From Dyadobacter sp. (GTDB lineage Bacteria; Bacteroidota; Bacteroidia; Cytophagales; Spirosomataceae), in contig NZ_JAGIAS010000001.1 in NCBI RefSeq assembly GCF_017744695.1, positions 1,703,013-1,767,012 of the forward strand: 64,000 nt of DNA. Reading direction: 5' to 3'. Positions 16,201-25,110 of this stretch are shown here, piece by piece. A program made the position numbers and the translations under genes. The number at the start of each line of letters is the position of its first letter. Position 1 is the first letter of the stretch. The notes beneath the pieces are model-generated. The model was given only the letters and a program-made list of their open reading frames with translations, had not been told where the DNA came from and did not search any database.

Positions 16201-17490
16201 TCAGGAGAATGCAGTGATACCTGGTTTGGCCACCTCAACAACCGGTGGTTTCATATCAAAGCTGTAAGTATCAGGGCCCAGTTTCTCGGTAGAGTTCAAT
16301 GCCTCGTTCCACGTAATGCGTTTGCCGGTGTAGGCGGCCATTCTACCCATAATGGCGGTCAATGTGCTGTGCGCCATGAATTCACCGTCGTTGATCAGCT
16401 TACCGCTACGGATAGACGCGAACAGTTCGTTGTGCTCTGTCTGGTACATATCGTTTTGTACGCCTTCGTATTTCCATGGATTGGCGCCGGTGATCTCGTG
16501 TACGTTACGCGCACAGTTCACCATCGCCGACCCTTTGGTACCGAGTGTTTGCACCAGGTAACTGTTTTCGCAATTGGCCTGCTGACGGGAGTGGTGGAAA
16601 CCTTTCACGCCATTGTCGTAATCGTAAACAACCGAGAAATGGTCGAAGATATTACCGAACAGTGAATCGGTACGAACCTGACGGCCACCAGTACCTACCG
16701 CCGAAACCGGCAGCTTGCCGCCCATTGCCCATGCCATCATGTCGATGCTGTGGACAGCCTGCTCCACAATGTGGTCACCGGCGAGCCAGGTGTAGTAAGT
16801 CCAGTTGCGAAGTACGTATTCCGCATCCGTCCAGCCCGAAACGCGTGGGAACGACCACAGCGTACCGGTGTCGTAAGTGTTATAGATAGCCGTAATGTCG
16901 CCCACTGCACCATCGAGGATGCGTGCAAAACTCGCACGTTTCGGCTCATGGTAACGCCAGCAGAAGCCCGACATCAGGGATACGTTCTTTTGTTTCGCCA
17001 ATTTCGCTGCGTCCAGCACTTTGCGGACACCGGGAGCATCCACCGCCACAGGTTTTTCGCAGAAAACGTGCTTACCTGCATTGATAGCGGCAGTAAGGTG
17101 CTCTGGACGGAAGTGCGGAGGTGTGGCGAGCAGTACTACATCCACTCCTGAATCCAATACTTTTTTGAAAGCATCGAAACCAATGAACTTACGTCCTTCG
17201 TCCACTTTCACTTTCGGGCCGTGCACTTTGGTAAGGTTTTCAAGCGACGCGTCCATTTTGTCCTTGAAAATGTCGCCCATTGCCCACAACACTACGTTCG
17301 GATCGGCTTTCAAAGCCTGGTTAGCCGCACCGGAGCCGCGGCCACCGCAACCGATCAAACCTATTTTGAGGGTGTCGGCATTTACGCCTGCAAAGGCGCG
17401 ATTGGGGTTCAGAATTGCGAAGGTCGGCAATGTGCTGCCTGCCAATGCAACTCCCGCCATTTTCAAAACATCTCTCCGAGAAGTACTCAT
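16201..17490 (-). CDS. Tat-exported Gfo/Idh/MocA family oxidoreductase
   Basis: This is a 429-residue protein from ATG 17490 (the open frame extends 6 bases to a TTG, which is unlikely to be used). The signal carries the twin Arg of SRRDVLKMAG. The Rossmann domain has IGLIGCGGRGSG, the conserved CEKPVAVD motif with its catalytic Lys, and a C-terminal domain containing WLAGDHIVEQAVHSID. The family oxidises or reduces sugars with NAD(P); Tat export fits a folded, cofactor-loaded enzyme. It is the first gene of a two-gene operon with the TIM-barrel protein. Confidence 0.92.
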   Translation of the reverse strand: MSTSRRDVLKMAGVALAGSTLPTFAILNPNRAFAGVNADTLKIGLIGCGGRGSGAANQALKADPNVVLWAMGDIFKDKMDASLENLTKVHGPKVKVDEGRKFIGFDAFKKVLDSGVDVVLLATPPHFRPEHLTAAINAGKHVFCEKPVAVDAPGVRKVLDAAKLAKQKNVSLMSGFCWRYHEPKRASFARILDGAVGDITAIYNTYDTGTLWSFPRVSGWTDAEYVLRNWTYYTWLAGDHIVEQAVHSIDMMAWAMGGKLPVSAVGTGGRQVRTDSLFGNIFDHFSVVYDYDNGVKGFHHSRQQANCENSYLVQTLGTKGSAMVNCARNVHEITGANPWKYEGVQNDMYQTEHNELFASIRSGKLINDGEFMAHSTLTAIMGRMAAYTGKRITWNEALNSTEKLGPDTYSFDMKPPVVEVAKPGITAFS

Positions 17491-17571
17491 TGTCAATTAA
17501 GGATTAGGTGATGGAATGACTGTTTTTATTGAATTTTCTGTTGATTAAGCCAGTGATCGAGGATCTTGAAG

Positions 17572-17587
17572 GCATTAAAGTTAATGC
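17572..17587. promoter_or_regulatory. 16-bp inverted repeat upstream of the exported oxidoreductase operon
   Basis: GCATTAA and TTAATGC form an inverted repeat around a central AG, about 80 bp upstream of the ATG at 17490 and 130 bp before the divergent antiporter gene. Its length and symmetry suit an operator for a dimeric repressor, but nothing else supports this. Confidence 0.25.
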
Positions 17588-17716
17588 AAAACCTCAATAT
17601 TTCCTGCTAATATAAACCAAAATTTCCATTTGCGTGCTCGACCACACACAAAAGTTAAGATATGTTAAGTTGACATTTTATGTAGTTTTATATCTCCGAA
17701 CGTTTGTTTCCTGAAT

Positions 17717-19309
17717 ATGGTCCTTGAGAATTTATTGCTCATTATATCACTCCTTTTTGTGGTTTCGATGCTCACGATGCTGAGCGAAAAAATTGGTATT
17801 TCCTATCCTATCTTCCTGGTCATTGCGGGCTTGCTGATCGGCGTCGTTCCCGGAATGCCCCACATCCAACTCGAACCGGACTGGGTTTTCCTGATCTTCC
17901 TGCCGCCCCTGCTCTACGAAGCGGCCTGGAATACGTCCTGGAAAGATTTCTGGGCATCCCGGCGGGCGATCGGGCTCCTGTCTATCGGACTGGTTGTATT
18001 TACCGCAACGGCCGTAGCTTATATTACCCATGCGCTCATTCCGGGTTTTACGTTGGCAATGGGTTTTGTACTAGGCGGGATCATCTCCCCTCCCGATGCG
18101 GTTGCAGCCACTTCTGTTCTACATGGATTAAAGGTACCTAAACGAGTCGTCACCATTCTCGAGGGCGAGAGCCTTGTAAACGACGCGTCGTCACTGATCG
18201 TATTCCGTGTGGCGCTGGCGACGATCGAGACCGGCAATTTCGTACTCTGGAAAGCGGGTGCGGACTTCCTGATGGTGGCCATTATGGGTATCCTCATCGG
18301 GCTTGCGATCGCACATGTGCTGTACGTGGTACATCGCTTTTTCCCGACCACACCCAGCATCGATACGGCGCTTACATTCATTTCACCCTATTTAATGTAC
18401 ATCGCAGCCGAGCACTTTCATTATTCGGGTGTATTGGCGGTGGTAAGCGGCGGGCTCTTCCTAAGCTTCCGCGCGCACGAACTGTTTACCTACCAGTCGA
18501 GAATGCAGACCAACTATGTCTGGCAAACAGTGGTATTTCTGCTGAATGGGATCGTGTTCATTCTGATCGGCCTGCAATTACCCGAGGTCATGAAAGGGTT
18601 GCATGAATACACCATTACCGAAGTGGTGACTTATGCGGTCATTATCAGCGTCGTTACGATTCTGATCCGCATTATCTGGGTTTTTCCCAGCACCTACATT
18701 CCACGTATTCTCTTCAAATCGATCCGTAGAAAAGAGGTAAGGCCCGGCTGGCAGCCGGTATTTATTGTGGCCTGGAGCGGGATGCGCGGCGTGGTTTCGC
18801 TGGCATCTGCATTGGCTATTCCGCTTTTGATAAATGGTAAGGCATTTCCGCACCGCGACCTGTTCTTGTTTATCACATTCGTAGTGATCCTTTTCACACT
18901 GGTATTTCAGGGACTAAGCCTGCCCTATCTGATCAAATGGCTCAAAATTGAAGTCGATGATAGCCTTGAAAAGGAGAATGCGATGATGAATTCGCGCCTG
19001 GCCACGGTAAGTCTGGACTATATGAAATCCAATTATGACGGCGAAATACAGGATTTCGAGCCATTCAGGCTGTTGAAAGACCGCTATGAAAAGATCATTG
19101 AAATGGCTGACTACAAGCTGCTGCATTCGGATGATGACACGTCTGTCAGCCACGTGCGGAAATACCGCAAAATGCTGCTGGAAATCATCGAGGTAAAAAG
19201 AGAGGAAATCCTGAAACTAAGGCAGGAAAGAACTTGCTCCAACGAGCTCATCAAGACCAAAGAACACGAACTTGATCTCGAAGAAGCAAGGCTCCGCAGG
19301 TCGCCCTAG
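17717..19309 (+). CDS. Na+/H+ antiporter, CPA1 family
   Basis: This 530-residue inner membrane protein has about twelve helices over residues 1-410, then a C-terminal cytoplasmic coiled region of about 110 residues. CPA1 signatures are present: FLPPLLYEAAWNTSW, the ion-site region GGIISPPDAVAATSVL, EGESLVNDASSLIVFR (Asn-Asp pair) and SGMRGVVSLASALAIP. It should exchange Na+ or K+ for protons for pH and salt homeostasis. The gene is monocistronic, divergent from the oxidoreductase operon. Its last bases overlap the convergent subtilase gene by 4 bp. Confidence 0.93.
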   Translation: MVLENLLLIISLLFVVSMLTMLSEKIGISYPIFLVIAGLLIGVVPGMPHIQLEPDWVFLIFLPPLLYEAAWNTSWKDFWASRRAIGLLSIGLVVFTATAVAYITHALIPGFTLAMGFVLGGIISPPDAVAATSVLHGLKVPKRVVTILEGESLVNDASSLIVFRVALATIETGNFVLWKAGADFLMVAIMGILIGLAIAHVLYVVHRFFPTTPSIDTALTFISPYLMYIAAEHFHYSGVLAVVSGGLFLSFRAHELFTYQSRMQTNYVWQTVVFLLNGIVFILIGLQLPEVMKGLHEYTITEVVTYAVIISVVTILIRIIWVFPSTYIPRILFKSIRRKEVRPGWQPVFIVAWSGMRGVVSLASALAIPLLINGKAFPHRDLFLFITFVVILFTLVFQGLSLPYLIKWLKIEVDDSLEKENAMMNSRLATVSLDYMKSNYDGEIQDFEPFRLLKDRYEKIIEMADYKLLHSDDDTSVSHVRKYRKMLLEIIEVKREEILKLRQERTCSNELIKTKEHELDLEEARLRRSP

Positions 19310-20841
19310 TTCCATTCCACTTCCACCACGTAATCCCGAAGGTCGATGGTGGTAAATTTCTCGTTATTCTGGCGTTTGAGTGATACTTTGCCGTTCTGAA
19401 CCTTCGCTACTTGCTGCGCGATCACGTCTTTTTCGTTTTTCTTGCGGTAAATAGCGACCATTGGTTCCTGGCTGGTAACATCTACCTCACAAGTACGGCC
19501 CTTGGCGGTTACCAACTTGGAGTTGTTAGGCAAATAAGGGGCCTTCGCCAGCGCCAGCGCGCGGGAGGCCTGCGGTACGCCATAACCTACGTAGTTATTG
19601 CCGTAAGGATATAAATGCGACGATTTCTCGATCAGCGAGATCAGTTCTTTGTTCGAAAGCTGCGGATTGGCTTGCAGCAAGCAGGCTGCAAAGCCGGTAA
19701 TCACCGGGGCAGAAAGTGATGTTCCGTATAAAGAGAAACACGAGACATTCGGTTTCACGTATGAAAGAAACTCCGGCCCGACGCTGCTGTAACCGATGCG
19801 GTTCCAAAGCTTGCCGTTGGTAGCCCCTACCGAAAGTACGCCTTTCGCGTCGGCTGGAGCTGAAACGATCCCCCAACTCTTATCGTCGCCTTCATTACCG
19901 GCCGAAACGATAATCATAATGCCTTTTTTATCGGAAGCAATCTGCGCGGCTTTGCTGATAGCGCTGGTTTTGCCGTCCATTTGCGAAGGCTCGTAGTTCT
20001 CTCTTGGATCCGAAAAGCCTTTGGCATAGCCCAATGAAGTATTGATAAGACGCACCCCGAGGCTATCCATCCATTCCATGGCCGCGATCCAGTTATCTTC
20101 TTCGCCGCGGTATTCGCGCATCGAGTAATCCGTGCGGGCTAGGTAAAACTTCGCATTGGTGGCCATACCATACTGCACCTGATCCTGGTAATCAATGCCA
20201 GAGATAGCCGCAAGCACTTCGGTACCGTGCATGTCGGAGAACGATTCGGCGGTGCTGAACAGCAGGTCGCCCGGGCGGCCGGGCTTTACATAATCCCGGA
20301 TGCCTAATATTCTTTTATTGGAAAAAACCTGTGAAAGCGAAAGGGAAGAATCCGCACCATAGAAGCCAGCATCGATCACGCCGATCGTTACATCCTTAGC
20401 TGTGATATTCTCTTTCAAAAATGCATTAGCCTGTACCTGCGACATTACCGGCGCCATTTGCGCTTTCTCGATCGGCTGGGTGCGTGCGATATAGAAACCC
20501 GGATCGATCATAACCACGTCGGCCACAAAATCCAGCTCCCTTACTTTCATCGCCTGCTCGCTCGTGAGGTTGGCTGAAACGGCATTCAGCCATTTGGAGC
20601 GGTTAATAATGTTGACCGACTGCTGCCGCAATACTGCTTCGTATTCCTTTTTAACCGGCAAATCAGTTTCATCCGAGCGTATCAGACCTAGTTTCTGCCG
20701 GTTTTCCAGCGTCAGTGCCGAAACGGCGGGACTTGCAGCAAGGTCTTTGTTTTTCAGATAAATCCAATATTTCGGGCTTGCAGACAACACCAACGGCACC
20801 AATACAAACGCAAGCAAAAGCAATCTTCTCATCAACGGCAT
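19306..20841 (-). CDS. Secreted S8 family serine protease (subtilase)
   Basis: This 511-residue protein has a signal peptide of about 20 residues (ending LSA-S). An N-terminal propeptide-like region runs to about 145. The catalytic domain shows Asp157 (GVIDAGF), His205 (DMHGTEV), the oxyanion Asn316 (SAGNEG) and Ser375 (GTSLSAP). A C-terminal beta-rich segment of about 80 residues follows without a recognisable T9SS sorting domain. It should degrade proteins outside the cytoplasm. It converges on the antiporter gene, sharing 4 bp. Confidence 0.93.
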   Translation of the reverse strand: MPLMRRLLLLAFVLVPLVLSASPKYWIYLKNKDLAASPAVSALTLENRQKLGLIRSDETDLPVKKEYEAVLRQQSVNIINRSKWLNAVSANLTSEQAMKVRELDFVADVVMIDPGFYIARTQPIEKAQMAPVMSQVQANAFLKENITAKDVTIGVIDAGFYGADSSLSLSQVFSNKRILGIRDYVKPGRPGDLLFSTAESFSDMHGTEVLAAISGIDYQDQVQYGMATNAKFYLARTDYSMREYRGEEDNWIAAMEWMDSLGVRLINTSLGYAKGFSDPRENYEPSQMDGKTSAISKAAQIASDKKGIMIIVSAGNEGDDKSWGIVSAPADAKGVLSVGATNGKLWNRIGYSSVGPEFLSYVKPNVSCFSLYGTSLSAPVITGFAACLLQANPQLSNKELISLIEKSSHLYPYGNNYVGYGVPQASRALALAKAPYLPNNSKLVTAKGRTCEVDVTSQEPMVAIYRKKNEKDVIAQQVAKVQNGKVSLKRQNNEKFTTIDLRDYVVEVEWN

Positions 20842-20997
20842 TAGTTAGGTATTCTTAATCAATTTGGTATAATGTAACTTTCAAAACTGCTTTTGCACGT
20901 CATGAGACCATTTCGTACGCGAGCAGATGTTTAGAATTTTTGAACAAGATAAACGTAATTTTACAAATTAAATTACCGTATCCGAAAAAATACAGAC

Positions 20998-22290
20998 ATG
21001 CGATATTCCCCCATCGACCAAAAGCTATTCGTTGAAAACAGACGCCGTTTAACGACTTTACTCAAACCCAAATCACTCGCAATTCTCAATGCCAACGATA
21101 TTATGCCTACCAATGCGGACGGCACAATGGGTTTTAAACAAAACAGCGATCTGTTTTACCTCACAGGCGTCGACCAGGAGGAAACCATCCTGCTCATCTT
21201 CCCCGACCACCCCGACCCGAAGTTCCGCGAGGTGCTTTTCCTCCGCGAGACCAACGAAACCATCGCCGTGTGGGAGGGTGAAAAACTGACCAAGGAACAA
21301 GCCCGCGCTGCGACCGGGATACAAAGCATATTCTGGACGCATCAATATGAAACCGTGTTCGGCAACATCGTTTTTGAAGCCGAAAATGTGTACCTGAACA
21401 CCAACGAGCACACCCGTAACGACTCGTACGTACAGTCGCGAGACGCGAGGTTTATTGTTGATTTCAAAAACCGGTACCCATTACACAACCTAGTGCGCCT
21501 CGCTCCGCTCATGCACCAGCTCCGCGCGGTGAAGCAACCGGAAGAAGTCGCTTTGCTCCAAAAGGCTTGCGACATTACGAAGCAGGGCTTTGAAAGGGTA
21601 CTGAAATTTGTCAAACCCGGTGTGCATGAATTCGAAATCGAAGCTGAATTGCTCCACGAGTTTGTGCGCAACCGCTCGAAAGGCTTTTCGTACCAGCCCA
21701 TTATCGCATCCGGCGCTAATGCCTGCGTGCTGCATTACATTCAAAACGACCAGGTTTGCAAAGACGGCGACGTCCTCCTGCTCGACGTTGCCGCCGAATA
21801 TGCCAACTATGGCGCCGACCTCACCCGCAGCATTCCTGCAAACGGCCGCTTCACCAAGCGCCAGCGCGATGTGTACGATGCGGTACTACGCGTTTTCAAA
21901 GCCGCCAAAAGCCTCCTCGTCCCCGGCAACATCTGGGACGAATACCACCAGGAAATCGGCCGCATTATGGAAAGCGAACTCATCGGCCTGGGCCTCATTA
22001 CCAAAGAGGACATTGAAAAACAGGACCCAGAATGGCCTGCCTATAAAAAGTACTTTCCGCACGGCACCTCTCACTTCCTGGGCCTCGACATCCACGACGT
22101 AGGCAACAAATACCGCCGCTTCGAAGCAGGCATGGTGTTCACCTGCGAGCCGGGCATTTACATTCGGGAAGAAGGGCTGGGCATTCGTTTGGAGAATGAC
22201 ATTCTGATTACCGAGAATGGGAACATCGATCTGATGGCGGATATTCCGTTAGAGGCTGAGGCGATTGAGGAGTGGATGAATGCTAAGTGA
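20998..22290 (+). CDS. pepP: Xaa-Pro aminopeptidase (aminopeptidase P)
   Basis: This 430-residue cytoplasmic metallopeptidase releases an N-terminal residue before proline. The N-terminal AMP_N domain covers about 1-130 (GFKQNSDLFYLTGVDQEE). The pita-bread catalytic domain carries the dinuclear metal ligands in LLLDVAAEYANYGADLTRS (two Asp), HGTSHFLGLDIHD (His), CEPGIYI (Glu) and IRLENDIL (Glu). Length and domain order fit PepP. It is a single gene followed 49 bp later by a DUF5618 gene. Confidence 0.94.
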   Translation: MRYSPIDQKLFVENRRRLTTLLKPKSLAILNANDIMPTNADGTMGFKQNSDLFYLTGVDQEETILLIFPDHPDPKFREVLFLRETNETIAVWEGEKLTKEQARAATGIQSIFWTHQYETVFGNIVFEAENVYLNTNEHTRNDSYVQSRDARFIVDFKNRYPLHNLVRLAPLMHQLRAVKQPEEVALLQKACDITKQGFERVLKFVKPGVHEFEIEAELLHEFVRNRSKGFSYQPIIASGANACVLHYIQNDQVCKDGDVLLLDVAAEYANYGADLTRSIPANGRFTKRQRDVYDAVLRVFKAAKSLLVPGNIWDEYHQEIGRIMESELIGLGLITKEDIEKQDPEWPAYKKYFPHGTSHFLGLDIHDVGNKYRRFEAGMVFTCEPGIYIREEGLGIRLENDILITENGNIDLMADIPLEAEAIEEWMNAK

Positions 22291-22339
22291 TTCTTTGTAA
22301 ATTTGTTGGGTAGTCTTATTATTCACATACACTTAACTT

Positions 22340-22744
22340 ATGGCCAAGAAGGAAGAACTCTCCGCACAGGACGCTGTAATCGAGGCAAAGCGCTATCTGA
22401 ACAATGCAAAGGAAATCCTCCGGGAAAAAGGTGCAAAAGACGAAGGGTATTACCGGGATTCCAAATATGTAAAAATGGCCGGCCATACCGCGTATTCCGG
22501 AGTGCTGTTTGCATTGGACCACTATTTCGGCAAGAAGGCAAAAGGCCGGAAGGACGTAGATTGGTATAGGATAAACCTCTCGAAAGAGGATCGCAAAATG
22601 CTCGACTCTTTCACTACTGCCTGTGAACAGTTGCACCTTGTGATGGCTTACGACGGCGTAGGCCAGGACGAGATAGTGAAAATCGGATTCAGGGAAGCCG
22701 AGCGCATCATTGCCTGGGTAGAAACACGGACAGAAGCCGCCTGA
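22340..22744 (+). CDS. DUF5618 family protein, copy 1
   Basis: This small cytoplasmic protein of 134 residues is predicted to be all helical. It matches the DUF5618 family, restricted as far as I know to Bacteroidota: EAKRYLNNAKEILREKGAK, YVKMAGHTAYSGVLFALDHYFGKK, KGRKDVDWY and HLVMAYDGVG. The fold may resemble HEPN-like helical bundles, but no catalytic motif is evident. A close paralogue follows at 22950 after a palindrome-rich repeat. The function is unknown. Confidence 0.85.
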   Translation: MAKKEELSAQDAVIEAKRYLNNAKEILREKGAKDEGYYRDSKYVKMAGHTAYSGVLFALDHYFGKKAKGRKDVDWYRINLSKEDRKMLDSFTTACEQLHLVMAYDGVGQDEIVKIGFREAERIIAWVETRTEAA

Positions 22745-22754
22745 AATAATTGTT

Positions 22755-22915
22755 GTTGCATGCCTACGGCATTTGCATCTTTGCCTCATGGCAGCTGCTA
22801 CCAATATTGCATCGCTAACGCGATTCGATCCTGAAAGGGTAAAGTGCCGCTAGGCGCGCAACATTGGTAGCAAAAAAAGACACCAATTAAATCGAAAATC
22901 CCGCAGGGATGTAAC
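22755..22915. repeat. Palindrome-rich intergenic repeat between the two DUF5618 genes
   Basis: The 205-bp gap holds a chain of small perfect hairpins: TGCC-tac-GGCA (22761-22771), ATCGC-taac-GCGAT (22811-22824), GTGCC-gcta-GGCGC (22844-22857) and ATCCC-gca-GGGAT (22898-22910). An outer inverted repeat GCTACCAAT (22797-22805) / ATTGGTAGC (22863-22871) encloses the middle. This looks like a REP- or MITE-like dispersed element. I recall similar short motifs (GCCGTAGGC-type, followed by A-runs) in Cytophagales intergenic regions, but cannot check copies here. Confidence 0.55.
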
Positions 22916-22949
22916 AACATTTCAACACATATAACTTAAACATACACTT

Positions 22950-23348
22950 ATGAAAAAAGGAGAACTCTCCGCGCAGGAAGCAGTAATCGAAGCCAAGCGC
23001 TATCTGAACAATGCAAAAGAAATTCTGCGCGAAAAAGGTGCCAAAGAGGATGGCTTTTATCAGGATTCCAAGTATGTAAAAATGGCCGGGCATACCGCTT
23101 ATTCCGGTGTTCTTTTTGCGTTGGATCATTATTTCGGCAAGAAAACCAAGGGCCGGAAGGATGTGGATTGGTACAAGTCCAATCTAGCCCAACAGGATAA
23201 GAAAATATTGCACACGTTCGTATCTGTATATGAACAACTACACCTCGTAATGGCGTACGACGGTGTCGGAGATGCCGAGGTTATAAAGCTCGGTTTTCAA
23301 CGGGCTGAAATAATCTTAGACTGGGTTGAAACGCGTTCGGCCGCCTAA
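22950..23348 (+). CDS. DUF5618 family protein, copy 2
   Basis: This 132-residue paralogue of 22340-22744 is nearly identical in the first 75 residues (EAKRYLNNAKEILREKGAK, YVKMAGHTAYSGVLFALDHYFGKK). It is more divergent toward the C-terminus (ILHTFVSVYEQLHLVMAYDGVG). The pattern indicates a tandem duplication, with both copies kept under selection. A terminator follows at 23372. The function is unknown. Confidence 0.85.
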   Translation: MKKGELSAQEAVIEAKRYLNNAKEILREKGAKEDGFYQDSKYVKMAGHTAYSGVLFALDHYFGKKTKGRKDVDWYKSNLAQQDKKILHTFVSVYEQLHLVMAYDGVGDAEVIKLGFQRAEIILDWVETRSAA

Positions 23349-23371
23349 CCTGTAACCTAACATTAGAAAAT

Positions 23372-23408
23372 ACAAAGCCGGGAGATTCTACCTCTGCCCG
23401 GCTTTATT
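23372..23408 (+). terminator. Terminator after DUF5618 copy 2
   Basis: AAAGCCGGG (23374-23382) pairs with CCCGGCTTT (23397-23405), followed by ATTTATG. It separates the DUF5618 pair from mgtC. Confidence 0.75.
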
Positions 23409-23429
23409 TATGAATACAATTTACATTGA

Positions 23430-24059
23430 ATGGAACTCCTTCCCGAAGACATTTACAAATTACTGATATCCTTCGCGCTAGGCGCCATCGTCGGCGCGGA
23501 GCGCGAGTACCGAAGCAAATCGGCTGGCTTGCGGACGCTGATATTGATCGCGATGGGGTCGACGCTTTTTACGATCCTTTCCATTAAAATCAGTTCGGAT
23601 GCGGGGCGCATTGCGGCCAATATCGTGACGGGTATCGGCTTTATCGGCGCAGGTATCATTTTCAGGGAGAATAACCGGGTGGTCGGGATCACGACGGCGG
23701 CGATCGTGTGGGTGACGGCTGCTGTGGGAATGGGTATCGGGGCCGGATTTTATGAGGTGACGATCTGTTGCTTCGTGATTTCAGGGATGACGCTGGTGAT
23801 TTTATCGCCCGTGCAAAAGCTTATCCGTCAGAAAAGCCAGATACGAAACTATCGCCTGATGTGTGTTTACCAGAAAAAGACCCTGAAAACTTACGAGAAC
23901 CTGTTTAAGGAGTATGATCTGAAAATCCTCCGTGGCGAACAGAGCCGCATCGGTACCCATATTACCGGCAGCTGGACGTTGCAGGGCTCTGAAAGAAAGC
24001 ACGAAAAACTGACCCATCACTTGCTCAACGACCCGGATATTCTGGAATTTGATTTTTAA
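23430..24059 (+). CDS. MgtC/SapB family membrane protein
   Basis: This 209-residue protein has four or five N-terminal membrane helices with the family signature GAIVGAEREYRSKSAGLRTLILIAMGSTLFT, then GIGFIGAGIIFRENNRVVGITTAAIVWVTAAVGMGIG. A cytoplasmic ACT-like C-terminal domain of about 75 residues follows. MgtC proteins support growth at low Mg2+, and in pathogens affect ATP synthase; they are not themselves proven Mg2+ transporters. The gene stands alone between terminators. Confidence 0.9.
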   Translation: MELLPEDIYKLLISFALGAIVGAEREYRSKSAGLRTLILIAMGSTLFTILSIKISSDAGRIAANIVTGIGFIGAGIIFRENNRVVGITTAAIVWVTAAVGMGIGAGFYEVTICCFVISGMTLVILSPVQKLIRQKSQIRNYRLMCVYQKKTLKTYENLFKEYDLKILRGEQSRIGTHITGSWTLQGSERKHEKLTHHLLNDPDILEFDF

Positions 24060-24073
24060 CCATCAGTTACAAA

Positions 24074-24104
24074 TGATATTAGTTTTTCATTAAAACTGAT
24101 ATCA
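24074..24104 (+). terminator. AT-rich hairpin downstream of mgtC
   Basis: TGATAT-T-AGTTTT (24074-24086) pairs with AAAACT-G-ATATCA (24092-24104), a 13-bp stem with one G-T wobble. There is no T-run beyond it, so it may be a weak terminator or a regulatory hairpin in the 198-bp region before eboA. Confidence 0.4.
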
Positions 24105-24257
24105 ATCATGCCCGAAAATGAGCCAAAAAGCAGCTTTGTATCGTTATAAATAGCCGGCGGGAAACTTTATACCGGCAAACAGGCATTATACCAATAACCC
24201 ACACCCTCAAAAGATTTACACGGTGCGAACCGGTAAACGGGATCACAGACAACAGTT

Positions 24258-25106
24258 ATGTCCGATATTATTAAACAAAAGATTTGGGAGATCATTGCTT
24301 CAAACACTTCAGCATCTGAGGCCGGATGGTTGCAGCAAAAGAGATCCTCTACTCCCATTGAACTGATGACCGCCTTCGTGGCAGCTCCCAGATTCCTACC
24401 CAAGAAAATAATCCACACCACCGATGCCGAAAAGGCCGCATTGAACCTCGAAATCCCCGGTTTCTCGGTCGATGGATGGTCGCTCGTGAGACTTAGCCGC
24501 GTGTGGCTGCTTACGCAACTGGATCCTTCCGATAAAGAAGGTTATACCAAAAACATCGAAACCCTTTTCGATACGGCGGAAATGAACGAGTTGGTGGCGT
24601 TGTATTCGGCATTGCCGCTGCTTTCGTACCCCGATCAGTGGCTGTTCCGTGCAACGGATGCAGTGCGTTCGAATATGGGCTTTGTGTTCGATGCGATCGC
24701 ATTACATAACCCTTATCCAGAGAAATATTTCAGCGAACTGGCCTGGAATCAGCTGGTACTTAAAACGATATTCAACGACAAGCCTATTCATTTTATAGAA
24801 GGCCTGGAAAACCGCTCGAATGAGAAATTGGCGGTAACGCTTTCGGACTTCGCGCACGAGCGATGGGCAGCCGGGCGTAGCGTGCCCGCGCAGGTGTGGC
24901 GGCTCACCGGAAAGTACCTGAATACGGCGCTTCTGGCAGATATGCAGCATTTATTTGATTCGGAAAAAGAGGAAGATCGCCAGGCTGCTGCATTGGCCTG
25001 TGGTGAAGCGACGCTGCCGGCGGCCAACTACCTTTTGGCAAAATATACCGATCTGGAAAAATCCGTAAAATCCGGCGCATTGACATGGGCCGACCTTGAA
25101 CATTGA
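24258..25106 (+). CDS. eboA: EboA domain-containing protein
   Basis: This 282-residue, predicted all-helical cytoplasmic protein has no signal peptide. It is assigned to EboA mainly by being the first gene of an otherwise complete eboA-F cluster, and by features I associate with EboA: SVDGWSLVRLSRVWLL near 75-90, ALYSALPLLSYPDQW near 118-132 and MGFVFDAIALHNPYPEKYF near 145-165. Its biochemical role is unknown; in cyanobacteria the cluster as a whole is needed to get a scytonemin precursor to the periplasm. Its stop is 4 bp before the eboB start. Confidence 0.85.
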   Translation: MSDIIKQKIWEIIASNTSASEAGWLQQKRSSTPIELMTAFVAAPRFLPKKIIHTTDAEKAALNLEIPGFSVDGWSLVRLSRVWLLTQLDPSDKEGYTKNIETLFDTAEMNELVALYSALPLLSYPDQWLFRATDAVRSNMGFVFDAIALHNPYPEKYFSELAWNQLVLKTIFNDKPIHFIEGLENRSNEKLAVTLSDFAHERWAAGRSVPAQVWRLTGKYLNTALLADMQHLFDSEKEEDRQAAALACGEATLPAANYLLAKYTDLEKSVKSGALTWADLEH

Positions 25107-25110
25107 CATT

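Noticed and set aside
15451..16665. A 404-codon open frame on the plus strand opposite the exported isomerase and oxidoreductase genes
   Set aside because: It is antisense to two well-supported genes, has no recognisable domain and has the His/Arg/Gln-rich composition of a shadow frame.
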